Part shown: positions 43,036 to 51,787 of the stretch, piece by piece
Layout of the letters: every line of letters begins with the position of its first letter
How positions within the stretch are numbered: the first letter of the stretch is position 1
Assembly (NCBI RefSeq): GCF_965243865.1
Contig: NZ_OZ251603.1
Location: forward strand, 248,001-312,000
Reading direction: 5' to 3'
DNA: 64,000 nt
Source of the DNA: Hyphomicrobium_A sp965243865
GTDB lineage: Bacteria; Pseudomonadota; Alphaproteobacteria; Rhizobiales; Hyphomicrobiaceae
The notes under the pieces: model-generated
Told to the model about the DNA's origin: nothing
Database searches by the model: none
What the model saw: only the letters and a program-made list of their open reading frames with translations
Translations under genes and position numbers: made by a program

Positions 43036-43601
43036 CGACCATCGACACCAAGGAGGCAGCGCTGCCAGACGATGGCGCCGCGGGCCATTTGGTACCCGGC
43101 GCTGTGCTGCCCGACATCTCGCTCCCGTCGAACCGGGGTGGCACCGTCAATCTCAGCGCCAGGCGCGGCGTGGCGGTTGTCTACGTCTATCCCTGGACAG
43201 GGCGCCCCGGATTCAATGACCCGGTTGGCTGGGATAGCATCCCCGGCGCCCACGGCTCCACGCCAGAAACGGAAGGCTTCCGCGACCATTACCTGAAATT
43301 CCGCGCTCAGCGGATCGAGGTGTTCGGTATCTCCACGCAGTCCTCCGATCATCACCGCGAGCTGGCGACGCGTCTCGCTGTGCCGTTTCCCTTGCTGAGC
43401 GATGAAAGATTCGAGCTGAAAGAAGCGCTCAATCTGCCGGTGTTCGAAGCCGGTGGGGCGCTCTATCTCAAGCGGCTGACTATGCTGATCCGCGACGGCC
43501 ACATCAGCCACACGTTCTACCCGGTCTCGACGCCAGCGGCGCATGCGCGCGAGGTTCTCAATTGGCTCGATGAAAAGCGCCGCGCTGCCGCTTCGTCTTA
43601 G
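43032..43601 (+). CDS. Cysteine-free peroxiredoxin paralogue
   Basis: 189 residues, clearly homologous along its whole length to the upstream protein: LPDISLPSNRGGTVNLS, YVYPWTGRPG, PGAHGSTPETEGFRDH, FGISTQSSDHHRELATRL, VPFPLLSDERFELKEAL and RLTMLIRDGHISHTFYPV. The peroxidatic and resolving cysteines are replaced by Ser76 and Glu81, and the protein contains no cysteine at all, so thiol peroxidase chemistry is impossible. The reading frame is intact and the start overlaps the active paralogue, suggesting a retained partner or sensor role. Confidence 0.82.
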   Translation: MTTIDTKEAALPDDGAAGHLVPGAVLPDISLPSNRGGTVNLSARRGVAVVYVYPWTGRPGFNDPVGWDSIPGAHGSTPETEGFRDHYLKFRAQRIEVFGISTQSSDHHRELATRLAVPFPLLSDERFELKEALNLPVFEAGGALYLKRLTMLIRDGHISHTFYPVSTPAAHAREVLNWLDEKRRAAASS

Positions 43602-43623
43602 GACACGCGAGTGTGGCCGCAGA

Positions 43624-43874
43624 CAACGCTTGCTTCAGCTCGCGTCACCTCAGAGAGATCGCCGCCGCAGGCGGCAAGGACCCAAGGGGTCCCGCGCCCA
43701 AGGCGCGGCTTTCGGCTGTGAAGCCTATCCGCGAACAACGCTTGCTTCAGCTCGCGTCACCTCAGAGAGACCGCCGCCGCAGGCGGCAAGGACCCAAGGG
43801 GTCCCGCGCCCAAGGCGCGGCTATCGGCTGGTGAAACCTATCCGCAGACAACGCTTGCTTCAGCTCGCGTCACC
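43624..43874. repeat. 112-bp tandem repeat, two copies plus a partial third
   Basis: The unit starting CAACGCTTGCTTCAGCTCGC occurs at 43624, 43736 and 43849: two full copies (112 and 113 bp) that differ at only a few bases, then the first 26 bases again. Each unit contains three inverted repeats: GCCGCCGCAGGCGGC, GGACCCAAGGGGTCC and CCGCGCCCAAGGCGCGG. It occupies the space between the convergent peroxiredoxin-like and DUF3775 genes and could act as a bidirectional transcription barrier. Confidence 0.85.
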
Positions 43875-43880
43875 AACAAG

Positions 43881-44288
43881 TCAGAGGACATCGCTTTCGA
43901 CGTCGTCGACTGAGTAGCCCAGCTTCTCCAGGCCCTCTTCGAGATAGTCTGCCAGAAGCGGAATTCCGAGCAGGTAGTTCGCGGTTGCGTTGATGCGCTC
44001 TGACCGAGCCGTGTCGACCGCTTCGTCGAACTCTTCCTTCTCGTATGTCCCGCGCCCAACCCACATCAGCGCGACGAGGTTCGCCTGCTCATCATAGTTG
44101 AGCCGCTCGATGAAACTGGCAAGCTCGGCGCGCGTCGGATCGTTGGCATAGTCTTCGAGGATCGCGCTGGGATCCTCTTCGGCGTCGCCGTCCTCGGGAG
44201 AATCGTCCCACGCACCGACCTTCGCGTCGTATTCGCGGGCTTTGATAATGACGTGCGCCACCTTTTCGGGAGCGATGTCGAGCGCCAT
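43881..44288 (-). CDS. DUF3775 protein
   Basis: 135 residues from ATG 44288, with GGAGAATGG upstream on the minus strand; an upstream in-frame start adds 9 residues. An acidic, mostly helical protein. LASFIERLNYDEQANLVALMWVGRGTY (in parts) and NYLLGIPLLADYLEEGLEKLGYSVDDVE (in parts) match DUF3775, found mainly in alphaproteobacteria. Function unknown. Its 3' end abuts the tandem repeat. Confidence 0.8.
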   Translation of the reverse strand: MALDIAPEKVAHVIIKAREYDAKVGAWDDSPEDGDAEEDPSAILEDYANDPTRAELASFIERLNYDEQANLVALMWVGRGTYEKEEFDEAVDTARSERINATANYLLGIPLLADYLEEGLEKLGYSVDDVESDVL

Positions 44289-44382
44289 CTTCCATTCTCC
44301 TGCTGCGGGCGACAAATAACCAGCGACAGCTCAGATAACATCGCCGTCGATACGGCGGAAGCCCGTCGGCGCGTGCGGTGGT

Positions 44383-45063
44383 TTATCGCTTCTTGCGCGT
44401 GACAGTGGCTAGCTCTAACGCAGCCCGAGCCTTCGCGAATACCGCATGGAACATTTCTGGTGTGAGGCGACGTGTATTGGTGTTGTAGCGCGAGCAGTGG
44501 AAGCTGTCGAAGAGGCTGAGGTCGTCCCTCAGGACATGATGAGCCCCGTGCGAAAAGCGGAACTGCGACTTACGCTCTCCCAGCGCTGTCAGCGCCGCAT
44601 CATGCGCGATGCGACCCAACGCGATCATCACCGAGATGTTTGGCAGAGCTTCGACGCGTGCGCGCAGGTAGCCGCCGCAGGTCGCGATTTCGCTCGGCGT
44701 CGGCTTGTTCTGCGGCGGCACGCACCGAACCGAATTCGAGATGATGCAATCGACGAGCTGCAGCCCGTCATCTGGACGCGCATCATACCGCCCCTTGGCG
44801 AAGCCGAACTTCAGCAAGGTCGCGTAGAGCAGGTCGCCGGCATAGTCGCCGGTGAAAGGCCGCCCAGTGCGGTTGGCGCCATTCAATCCGGGCGCCAACC
44901 CGACAATGAGCAGGCGCCCGCGCTCATCTCCGAAAGAAGGCACCGCGCCGTTGAACCAGTCAGGCGACTTTTGCTGGTTCAGTTCGCGGAATTGCACCAG
45001 CCGTGGGCACAGCCCACAAAGCCTAGGTGCCTCCGGACTGTACTTCGCCCCCGTGACGGCCAT
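44383..45063 (-). CDS. Family 5 uracil-DNA glycosylase (UDGb)
   Basis: 226 residues. Removes uracil and some deaminated purines from DNA. Motif 1 GLAPGLNGANRTGRPFTGDYAG (in parts) near residue 55 is the family 5 type, lacking the polar residue of other UDG families; motif 2 HCSRYNTNTRRLT lies near residue 190. Cysteines in LCGLCPRL and VRCVPPQNKP fit the iron-sulfur cluster of families 4 and 5. It lies 14 bp behind the NYN gene on the same strand. Confidence 0.9.
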   Translation of the reverse strand: MAVTGAKYSPEAPRLCGLCPRLVQFRELNQQKSPDWFNGAVPSFGDERGRLLIVGLAPGLNGANRTGRPFTGDYAGDLLYATLLKFGFAKGRYDARPDDGLQLVDCIISNSVRCVPPQNKPTPSEIATCGGYLRARVEALPNISVMIALGRIAHDAALTALGERKSQFRFSHGAHHVLRDDLSLFDSFHCSRYNTNTRRLTPEMFHAVFAKARAALELATVTRKKR

Positions 45064-45077
45064 CGGCCGGATACCCG

Positions 45078-45734
45078 TCAGACCTCTTCGGAGAGGTCAT
45101 CGTTATCCTGGAAGGGCGCCGCCGCCTCCCGCGAGGAATATCCGGCGCCGCCTCGGGTGCCGCCGCTGCCGAACGAACGGCCTCCTTCGCGCCCGGAGCG
45201 CGTAGCAGGGTCACGGCAGATCAGCTGCTCGAGATCGGCAAGGTCGACGAACTGGTCTGCTTGGCGACGCAACTCATCAGCGACCATGGGCGGCTGGGTC
45301 TGTAGCGTCGAGACGACCGAAACCCGCTTTCCTGTCTGCTGAAGTGCGGCGACGAGGCTGCGGAAATCACCATCGCCAGAGAACAGCACGATGTGATCGA
45401 GGTTCGGTGCAAGGCGCATGGCATCGACGGTGAGCTCGATATCCATGTTGCCTTTGATCTTCCGGCGACCCGAGGCGTCCGTGAACTCCTTCGTCGGCTT
45501 CGTGACCATCGTGAAGCCGTTGTAGTCGAGCCAGTCGATGAGGGGACGGATCGAGGAATACTCCTGATCCTCGGCAAGAGCCGTGTAGTAGAGCGCCCGA
45601 ACAAGCTGCCCCTTTTGCCGGAAGAGGGCCAGTAGCCGCTTGTAATCGATGTCGAAGCCTAATGATTTCGCTGTGGCGTAGAGATTAGCGCCATCGACGA
45701 AGAGGGCTATGCGTTCGGTTTGATAGAAATGCAT
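45078..45734 (-). CDS. NYN-domain (LabA/DUF88-like) protein
   Basis: 218 residues. The PIN-like NYN fold shows its acidic residues in ALFVDGANLYATAKSLG (Asp14), KGNMDIELTVDAM near residue 95 and VLFSGDGDFRSLVAAL near residue 118. NYN proteins are predicted RNases. After residue 175 the protein continues as a Gly/Ser/Arg-rich low-complexity tail that may bind RNA. Pairing with UDGb in one operon is notable but unexplained. Confidence 0.85.
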   Translation of the reverse strand: MHFYQTERIALFVDGANLYATAKSLGFDIDYKRLLALFRQKGQLVRALYYTALAEDQEYSSIRPLIDWLDYNGFTMVTKPTKEFTDASGRRKIKGNMDIELTVDAMRLAPNLDHIVLFSGDGDFRSLVAALQQTGKRVSVVSTLQTQPPMVADELRRQADQFVDLADLEQLICRDPATRSGREGGRSFGSGGTRGGAGYSSREAAAPFQDNDDLSEEV

Positions 45735-46188
45735 TCGTTCACCCTAGGGCCACGCGTGTCGGCAAGAAATGGCCGTCACAGTATTCAGGATTGGAGGGGC
45801 ACGCCGCGCGATAGCGTCCGGCTGGTCGATGCGACTCTATCCATTTTCACTGCCATGCAAACCATTAGATCTGCTCAATTTTTAGCGACAATGTGAAGCA
45901 CACCAAAGTATAGCTGCGATCCCGCTCCCCACAATTAACATAACGCAGCAACTTACGCTCAAGTTCGGATGGCAGCAAAATGAGCCGCCTGGAACGCAAG
46001 CATTGTTGGCTGTCAGCAGGCTGATTAAGCACATCCCACGGCGGTTGGCACGCGAACAATTGCCTGCTCGACTTGCTTCCCGCGGGTTTTCATGCGACTA
46101 GAGACGGCCGGTGCCGTCGGCCGCATTGTCACGGCCCTAGCCTGATTCCCGAATTGATCCGTCCTTTTCCCAAAGGGGTGTCGCTCTC
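45735..46188. other. AT-richer spacer between the NYN gene and rpoZ
   Basis: 454 bp containing the divergent promoters. The part from about 45840 to 46060 is clearly more AT-rich than the surroundings (for example CTCAATTTTTAGCGACAATG near 45875). A 64-codon minus-strand frame crosses it, without ribosome-binding site or recognisable motif. GGCCGGTGCCGTCGGCC near 46108-46124 forms a small hairpin. I see no supported gene; an eroded gene or acquired fragment is possible. Confidence 0.4.
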
Positions 46189-46632
46189 ATGGCACGCGTG
46201 ACTGTCGAAGATTGCGTTGACAAGGTCCCGAACCGCTTCGAGCTGGTTCTCCTTGCTGCGCACCGCGCTCGCTCCATCGCCGATGGCAGCTCTGTCACTG
46301 TGCCGGTCAACGCCGACAAGAACCCGGTTATTGCCCTGCGCGAGATCGCCGAGCGGACCATCCCGCCGGAGGACATGCGCGAGTCGCTGATCCACTCCAT
46401 TCAGAAGAATGTCGAGGTCGACGAGCCGGAAGCTGTTGCAGCTCCGCTCCTTCCGCCCGACCGCCGCGCCCCTGTTCTTGGCCGCGACGACCAGTCGAGC
46501 GACAGCGTCGTTGACGTGATGACCGAGGAGCAGCTTCTGCGCGGCCTCGAGAGCATGACGCCGACCGAGCCGTCCGCCAACGGCGGTCCCAATGGCGGTC
46601 CCCGCGAGCGTGACCGCGACCGCGGCCGTTGA
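46189..46632 (+). CDS. rpoZ: RNA polymerase omega subunit
   Basis: 147 residues. The N-terminal MARVTVEDCVDKVPNRFELVLLAAHRAR (in parts) is the omega fold that clamps the beta' subunit. IALREIAERTIPPEDMRESLIHSIQ follows. A long acidic and Gly/Arg-rich C-terminal tail, ending in repeated R-D-R-G units, is typical of alphaproteobacterial omega proteins. AAGGGGTG precedes the start. It is followed by rsh, which makes ppGpp that binds at the omega interface in other bacteria. Confidence 0.95.
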   Translation: MARVTVEDCVDKVPNRFELVLLAAHRARSIADGSSVTVPVNADKNPVIALREIAERTIPPEDMRESLIHSIQKNVEVDEPEAVAAPLLPPDRRAPVLGRDDQSSDSVVDVMTEEQLLRGLESMTPTEPSANGGPNGGPRERDRDRGR

Positions 46633-46705
46633 GCTTGAGGCACCGCCGGACGGCGGTGTCTTCAGCAGACTTCCCAGGAAGCGGCCGGCCTAGGAGCGGC
46701 GGGCC

Positions 46706-48943
46706 ATGATGCGGCAATACGAGCTCGTTGAACGGGTTCTACGCTACGATCCCAAAGCGGACGAGGCGCTGCTTAACCGCGCCTACGTCTACGCGATGAA
46801 GGCGCACGGCAACCAGAAGCGCGCCTCGGGTGATCCTTATTTTTCCCACCCGCTCGAAGTCGCCGCCATCCTCACTGACCTCAAGCTCGATGACGCCACC
46901 ATCGTCACCGCGCTGCTGCACGACGTGATCGAGGACACACCCGTCACGCGTGCCGAGATCGACCAGCTCTTCGGTCCAGAGATCGGCAAGCTCGTCGACG
47001 GACTTACCAAGATCCGCCGGCTCGACCTCGTGTCTAAGAAGGCCGAGCAGGCCGAAAACTTCCGCAAGCTGCTGGTCGCCATCTCGAGCGACATCCGCGT
47101 CCTTCTGGTGAAGCTAGCGGACCGGCTGCACAACATGCGCACGCTCGAGCACATGAAGCCCGAGTCACGCAAGCGCATCTCCGAGGAAACCCTCGACATC
47201 TATGCGCCGCTGGCTGCGCGCATGGGCATGGAGAAGCTGCGCGAGGAGCTGGAAGATCACGCCTTCCGCTGGCTGCACCCCGAAGCCTACAAGGCGGTAA
47301 CCGCCAAGCTCGCCGAGTTGAGAAAGTCCAACGAAGGGCTGGTGGAGGAAATTCGCGCCGCGCTCGCTGCCAAACTGGCCGAGGTCGGCATCGATGCCGA
47401 GGTGCAGGGGAGAGAGAAAAAGCCCTACGCCATCTGGCGCAAGATGGCCAACAAGCAGATCAGCCTGGAGCAGCTCTCCGACATCTACGCTTTCCGCGTC
47501 GTCACCAAGTCGATCGACGATTGCTATCGCGTGCTTGGCGTCGCGCATACCACGTGGCGCACGGTGCCCGGCCGCTTCAAGGACTACATCTCGACGCCGA
47601 AGCAGAACAATTATCAGTCGATCCACACCACCATTGTCGGCCCACGCCACCAGCGCGTCGAGCTACAGATCAGAACCCGCATCATGCACGACGTCGCCGA
47701 GTACGGCGTCGCCGCCCATGCGCTCTACAAGGAAAGCAACCTCAACGGCCACGCGTCGACCAACTCGCCCGATACCTACGAGAAGGAAAGCGGACCCTAC
47801 GTTTGGCTGCGTCGCCTGGTCGAAACGCTGTTGGAGGGCTCCAACTCGGAAGAGTTCCTCGAGCACACCAAGCTCGAGCTGTTCCAGGATCAGGTGTTCT
47901 GTTTCACGCCGAAGGGACGCCTGATCGCGCTCCCCCACGGCGCGACGCCGCTCGATTTCGCATACGCCGTGCATACCGATATCGGCAACGCAGCGGTCGG
48001 CGCCTTCGTCAACGGCCGCCATGTCCCCATCGACACTAAGCTGCGCAACGGCGACGAGGTCGAGATCGAGACGGCGAAAAATCACACGCCCCCCGCCGCC
48101 TGGGAAAATCTCGTCGTCACCGGTCGCGCACGCTCAGCCATCCGCCGCGCTGCGCGCGATGCCGTCCGCCGTCAGTACACCACCTTGGGCCGACGCATCG
48201 TCGCCTCGTACTTCGAGCGCTTCGGCGAGGAGCTGGACGACGAGAAACTGAAGAAAGCCCTGCCGCGCGTCGGCTACAAATCCCTCGAGGACGCGCTCGC
48301 CGCCGTCGGCCGCAACGAGCTCTCGATCGAGAACGTCCTCAAGGCAACCATTCCTGAAGCACTCGACCATGCGCCGAAACAGCCGGCCTATCGGCGCACG
48401 CGCGGCTTCGGCCGCGCCCGGGGCCAGGACGGCTGGTTCAACCTCGACCGGGTGATGAGCATCAAATTCCGCGGTGCCGAAGCCGAGGGGGTCAAGGCCG
48501 CCGGCCTGCCGATCCGCGGGATCAACAGTGACCTACCGGTCAGCTTCGAGCCCGGGGGCGCGGTCCCGGGTGATCGCATTATCGGCGTGATGATTCCGGG
48601 CGAGGGCATCCGCATCTTCCAGATACACTCGCCGCGTCTGCGCGAGTACGAGCACGAAGGCTGGATCGACGTCACATGGGACGTCGACCCGGATAATCCT
48701 CAGCGATTTCCGGCGCGTATCAGCGTGACCGCCCTGAACGAGCCTGGAACTTTGGCGCAGATAGCCAAAGTAATAGGTGAGAGCGGCGGTAACATCGACA
48801 ACGTCCGCATGGTGCGCCGCGCCTCCGATTTTACCGAAATGCGCATCGAATTGGAGGTGCTCGACCTGGTGCATTTGAACCACATCATCGCCGGCCTTCG
48901 CGAGAAAGCAGTGGTCAATAAGGTTGAGCGAGTATTCGATTGA
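46706..48943 (+). CDS. rsh: Bifunctional (p)ppGpp synthetase/hydrolase (RelA/SpoT homologue)
   Basis: 745 residues. The HD hydrolase domain shows SGDPYFSHPLEVA (His48) and LLHDVIEDTPV (His72, Asp73). The synthetase domain holds DIYAFRVVTKSIDDCYRVLGV and GRFKDYISTPKQNNYQSIHTT near residues 270-310. A TGS domain (VFCFTPKGRLIALPHGATPLDFAYAVH in parts) and a C-terminal ACT domain from about 665 follow. AGGAG precedes the start. This single Rsh is the usual stringent-response enzyme of Hyphomicrobiales. Confidence 0.95.
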   Translation: MMRQYELVERVLRYDPKADEALLNRAYVYAMKAHGNQKRASGDPYFSHPLEVAAILTDLKLDDATIVTALLHDVIEDTPVTRAEIDQLFGPEIGKLVDGLTKIRRLDLVSKKAEQAENFRKLLVAISSDIRVLLVKLADRLHNMRTLEHMKPESRKRISEETLDIYAPLAARMGMEKLREELEDHAFRWLHPEAYKAVTAKLAELRKSNEGLVEEIRAALAAKLAEVGIDAEVQGREKKPYAIWRKMANKQISLEQLSDIYAFRVVTKSIDDCYRVLGVAHTTWRTVPGRFKDYISTPKQNNYQSIHTTIVGPRHQRVELQIRTRIMHDVAEYGVAAHALYKESNLNGHASTNSPDTYEKESGPYVWLRRLVETLLEGSNSEEFLEHTKLELFQDQVFCFTPKGRLIALPHGATPLDFAYAVHTDIGNAAVGAFVNGRHVPIDTKLRNGDEVEIETAKNHTPPAAWENLVVTGRARSAIRRAARDAVRRQYTTLGRRIVASYFERFGEELDDEKLKKALPRVGYKSLEDALAAVGRNELSIENVLKATIPEALDHAPKQPAYRRTRGFGRARGQDGWFNLDRVMSIKFRGAEAEGVKAAGLPIRGINSDLPVSFEPGGAVPGDRIIGVMIPGEGIRIFQIHSPRLREYEHEGWIDVTWDVDPDNPQRFPARISVTALNEPGTLAQIAKVIGESGGNIDNVRMVRRASDFTEMRIELEVLDLVHLNHIIAGLREKAVVNKVERVFD

Positions 48944-49006
48944 TAGGAGAATCTGTCACGCGGGGGAACGAACAGGCACGACGGGGAATTTGGAGTTCTC
49001 AAGGGT

Positions 49007-49603
49007 ATGTTGCTCGACCCTCGTAGGCAGTCCCAGTGCAGCTCGATCACCCAGACGAGCTCGGCAAAGAAGCTGGCGTCCCGGTTGGCCAGCTGGATGC
49101 CCGGACTGCGCGCTGCCGCTGGCCGCCTCGTAGATCTGCGCGCCAGCCCTCACGACATTGCCCTCGGCTGCGCTCTCGGCGCCTTCGTCTCGATCACCCC
49201 TCTCCTTGGGGTGCAGACGCTCTTGGCCATCATTATGGCACTGCTGCTGCGCGCCAGCGTTCCCGCGGCGATCGTCGGCACCTTTGTCGGCAATCCCATA
49301 AGCTGGCCGTTCATCTGGGTGTCGACCTACTTCATGGGGCTGCAGATGGTCGGCCTCGAAGGCTCGTTCGACCCAGCCGCCGTCGAGCGCAACATCAACC
49401 TGCTTTGGTCGGCGCTGCTCAGCCCTTCGCCCCAGCTCCTCGACGCCACCGTGTCGCTGTTCTGGCCGCTGCTATGGCCCATGCTCGCCGGCAGCATCCC
49501 GATCGGACTGCTCACCGCGGCGATCGTCTACTATATTTCTCGGAATCTCGTTCGCGGCTGGCGCTCGCGGGTTATGGACCGGACGCCGACGGCAGCGGAA
49601 TAA
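49007..49603 (+). CDS. DUF2062 membrane protein
   Basis: 198 residues. After a basic N-terminal part come several hydrophobic helices: SPHDIALGCALGAFVSITPLLGVQTLLAIIMALLLR (in parts) and VGTFVGNPISWPFIWVSTYFMGLQ, the DUF2062 core with its GNP-x3-P motif, then two more helices after residue 145. Function unknown. It lies between rsh and pdxJ, a position conserved in many Rhizobiales. The exact start is uncertain; TTG/ATG alternatives lie nearby. Confidence 0.82.
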   Translation: MLLDPRRQSQCSSITQTSSAKKLASRLASWMPGLRAAAGRLVDLRASPHDIALGCALGAFVSITPLLGVQTLLAIIMALLLRASVPAAIVGTFVGNPISWPFIWVSTYFMGLQMVGLEGSFDPAAVERNINLLWSALLSPSPQLLDATVSLFWPLLWPMLAGSIPIGLLTAAIVYYISRNLVRGWRSRVMDRTPTAAE

Positions 49604-49638
49604 CCCGCCCCCTCGCTTGAGTTCATTTGGCTACCGAG

Positions 49639-50424
49639 ATGCAGAACCCTGCCTACCTACGTCTGGGCGTCAACATTGACCACGTTGCCACCATCCGCAA
49701 CGCTCGCGGGGGACGCCACCCCGACCCATTGCGCGCGGCTCACATCGCTGTGGAAGCAGGCGCCGACGGGATTACCGCCCACCTGCGCGAAGATCGCCGC
49801 CACATATCGGATGACGATATTGCGCGCCTCAAAAGCGAGCTGACGCGCCCGCTCAATCTCGAAATGGCCGCAACCGACGAGATGCTCGCCATCGCGCTGC
49901 GCCATGTGCCCAACGCCTGCTGCCTCGTGCCCGAGCGCCGCGAAGAGCGCACCACCGAAGGTGGTCTCAACGTCATCGGCGGAGGTGAGCGGCTGCAACG
50001 CATCGTGGGCAGCCTCAAGGACGCGGGCGTACGCGTATCGCTGTTCGTCGAACCCGATCCGGCGGTCATCGAGGCATCGCATCGCATCGGGGCCGACATC
50101 GTCGAGCTACACACCGGTGCCTATTGCGAGCGCGCCCTTGAAGGCAACGCGGCGGGCATTGCCCGTGAGCTGGAGCGCATCACTGTCGCAGCCGATCTCG
50201 CCGACACCGCCGGGCTCGAGGTGCACGCCGGCCACGGCCTGACCTTCAACACCGTCGGCGCGATTGCACGCCTGCCCCAGGTCGTCGAGCTCAATATCGG
50301 ACACTTCCTCATCGGCGAGGCGATCTTTGGCGGCCTGGCACGTGCCATCGAGCGCATGCGCGCACTGATGGAAGAAGCGCGCCGCGAGGCAGCCATCGAG
50401 TCGCGGCAGGCGAGGTCGGCGTGA
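49639..50424 (+). CDS. pdxJ: Pyridoxine 5'-phosphate synthase
   Basis: 261 residues from ATG 49639; TTG 49627 in the same frame would add four. Condenses 1-deoxyxylulose 5-phosphate with 3-amino-2-oxopropyl phosphate. LRLGVNIDHVATIRNARGG, GITAHLREDRRHISDDD, NLEMAATDEML, VELHTGAYC and GLEVHAGHGLTFNTV are the family blocks with catalytic Glu and His. Followed by acpS with a four-base overlap (GTGA). Confidence 0.95.
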   Translation: MQNPAYLRLGVNIDHVATIRNARGGRHPDPLRAAHIAVEAGADGITAHLREDRRHISDDDIARLKSELTRPLNLEMAATDEMLAIALRHVPNACCLVPERREERTTEGGLNVIGGGERLQRIVGSLKDAGVRVSLFVEPDPAVIEASHRIGADIVELHTGAYCERALEGNAAGIARELERITVAADLADTAGLEVHAGHGLTFNTVGAIARLPQVVELNIGHFLIGEAIFGGLARAIERMRALMEEARREAAIESRQARSA

Positions 50425-50834
50425 TCCTCGGAGTCGGCAACGACCTGATCGATATCCGCCGCATCGAGAAGACGCTCGAGCGCTTCGGCGAACGCTTCAT
50501 TGCCCGTGTGTTCACTGACGTTGAACGTCGCAAATCTGAGGCCCGCGCACAGCGCGCCGCCTCCTACGCCAAGCGCTTCGCGGCCAAGGAGGCCTGCGCC
50601 AAGGCACTGGGTACAGGCCTGCGGCATGGCGTCTTCTGGCGTGACATGGGCGTCGTCAACCTGCCTTCCGGTCGCCCAACCTTGCGGCTAACGGGAGGGG
50701 CGGCGAAGGTTCTCGCCGAGCTCACCCCCGAAGGCTATGAAGCCCGCATCGACCTGACTTTGACCGACGATTTCCCGCTTGCCGCGGCAATCGTCATTAT
50801 CTCCGGGCTGCCCGAAAAAGGTGACAGGCGCTGA
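50421..50834 (+). CDS. acpS: Holo-[acyl-carrier-protein] synthase
   Basis: 137 residues, GTG start overlapping pdxJ. Transfers 4'-phosphopantetheine from CoA to acyl carrier protein. ILGVGNDLIDIRRIEKTLERFGERFIARVFT (in parts) with Asp8, and KRFAAKEACAKALGTGL with the catalytic Glu, are diagnostic. The pdxJ-acpS pair is widespread in proteobacteria. Confidence 0.95.
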   Translation: MILGVGNDLIDIRRIEKTLERFGERFIARVFTDVERRKSEARAQRAASYAKRFAAKEACAKALGTGLRHGVFWRDMGVVNLPSGRPTLRLTGGAAKVLAELTPEGYEARIDLTLTDDFPLAAAIVIISGLPEKGDRR

Positions 50835-50959
50835 CCGGCCGCAGTATTTGCGCACTGCAGCGCAGCGGCGCTGATACAACGGCGCGAATTGCGCCAAGAC
50901 GGCAAAATGGCTATAGCGGCCCGGGCGTACGGCGAGGGCTGACGCAACGGGAGTGACGC

Positions 50960-51718
50960 ATGGCCGTATCGGCAAATACAAGAAAAGGCGGCTGGGGTGA
51001 GACATTCCTCATCGTCATCGAGGCGCTCGCCATTGCCATGGTCGTGCGCACCTTCCTCTACCAGCCCTTCAACATTCCTTCCGGCTCGATGAAGGAGACG
51101 CTGCTGATCGGCGATTATCTCTTCGTCTCGAAGCTCTCCTACGGCTACAGCCGCTACTCGTTTTACAACATCATCCCGTTCGAAGGCCGCATCTTCGGCG
51201 CAGAGCCAAAGCGCGGTGACGTGGCCGTCTTCAAGCTGCCGCGCGATAACTCCACCGACTACATCAAGCGCGTGATCGGCCTTCCGGGCGACCAGATCGA
51301 CGTCCGCGGCGGTGCTGTTTTCATCAACGGCAAGGAAGTGCCGCGCAAGCGCACCGGTGATTTCGTCACTCAGGAGGACGGCGGCCCTCCGCGCCCCATT
51401 CCTGCCTACGAGGAGACGCTTCCCAACGGCGTAAAGTACACCGTTCTCGATGCCGAGCAGAACGGCCCGTTCGACAACGTCGGTCCCTATAAGGTGCCCG
51501 CCGGTCATTACTTCATGATGGGCGACAACCGCGACAATTCCACCGACAGCCGCGCCTCCTGGGGTGTGGGTTACGTGCCCTTCGATAACTTCATCGGCCG
51601 CGCCGAGATCATTTTCTTCTCCGCCGCCGTCGATGAGCCAGACGCGTTCCGCTGGTGGAGTCCCTGGACTTGGCCTTTCGACATCCGCTGGAACCGTTTC
51701 TTCAAGCTGGTCCGCTAG
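50960..51718 (+). CDS. lepB: Signal peptidase I
   Basis: 252 residues. One N-terminal membrane anchor (FLIVIEALAIAMVVRTFLY) is followed by the periplasmic catalytic domain. The nucleophile serine is in NIPSGSMKETLLIGDYLFVSK (in parts) near residue 41, and the general-base lysine is in STDYIKRVIGLPGDQI near residue 107. MMGDNRDNSTDSR is box E. It removes Sec and Tat signal peptides. The lepB-rnc-era order is conserved. Confidence 0.95.
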   Translation: MAVSANTRKGGWGETFLIVIEALAIAMVVRTFLYQPFNIPSGSMKETLLIGDYLFVSKLSYGYSRYSFYNIIPFEGRIFGAEPKRGDVAVFKLPRDNSTDYIKRVIGLPGDQIDVRGGAVFINGKEVPRKRTGDFVTQEDGGPPRPIPAYEETLPNGVKYTVLDAEQNGPFDNVGPYKVPAGHYFMMGDNRDNSTDSRASWGVGYVPFDNFIGRAEIIFFSAAVDEPDAFRWWSPWTWPFDIRWNRFFKLVR

Positions 51719-51787
51719 TTTTGGCCAACCCGTCAACGCAGGCGCCAACACCGTTCGGCGTCTGCAACCGCATTTGAAAATCAGCTC

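Noticed and set aside
43624..43874. Possible CRISPR array
   Set aside because: The units are 112-113 bp of nearly identical sequence with no variable spacers, and no cas gene is in the window.
43543..43917. Overlapping plus-strand frames through the 112-bp tandem repeat
   Set aside because: Translation gives Arg/Gln-rich repeats caused by the DNA repeat; there is no start signal, and the hairpins explain the sequence better.
45865..46059. 64-codon minus-strand frame in the spacer before rpoZ
   Set aside because: No ribosome-binding site, no recognisable motif and unusual composition; kept only as a note on the AT-rich spacer.
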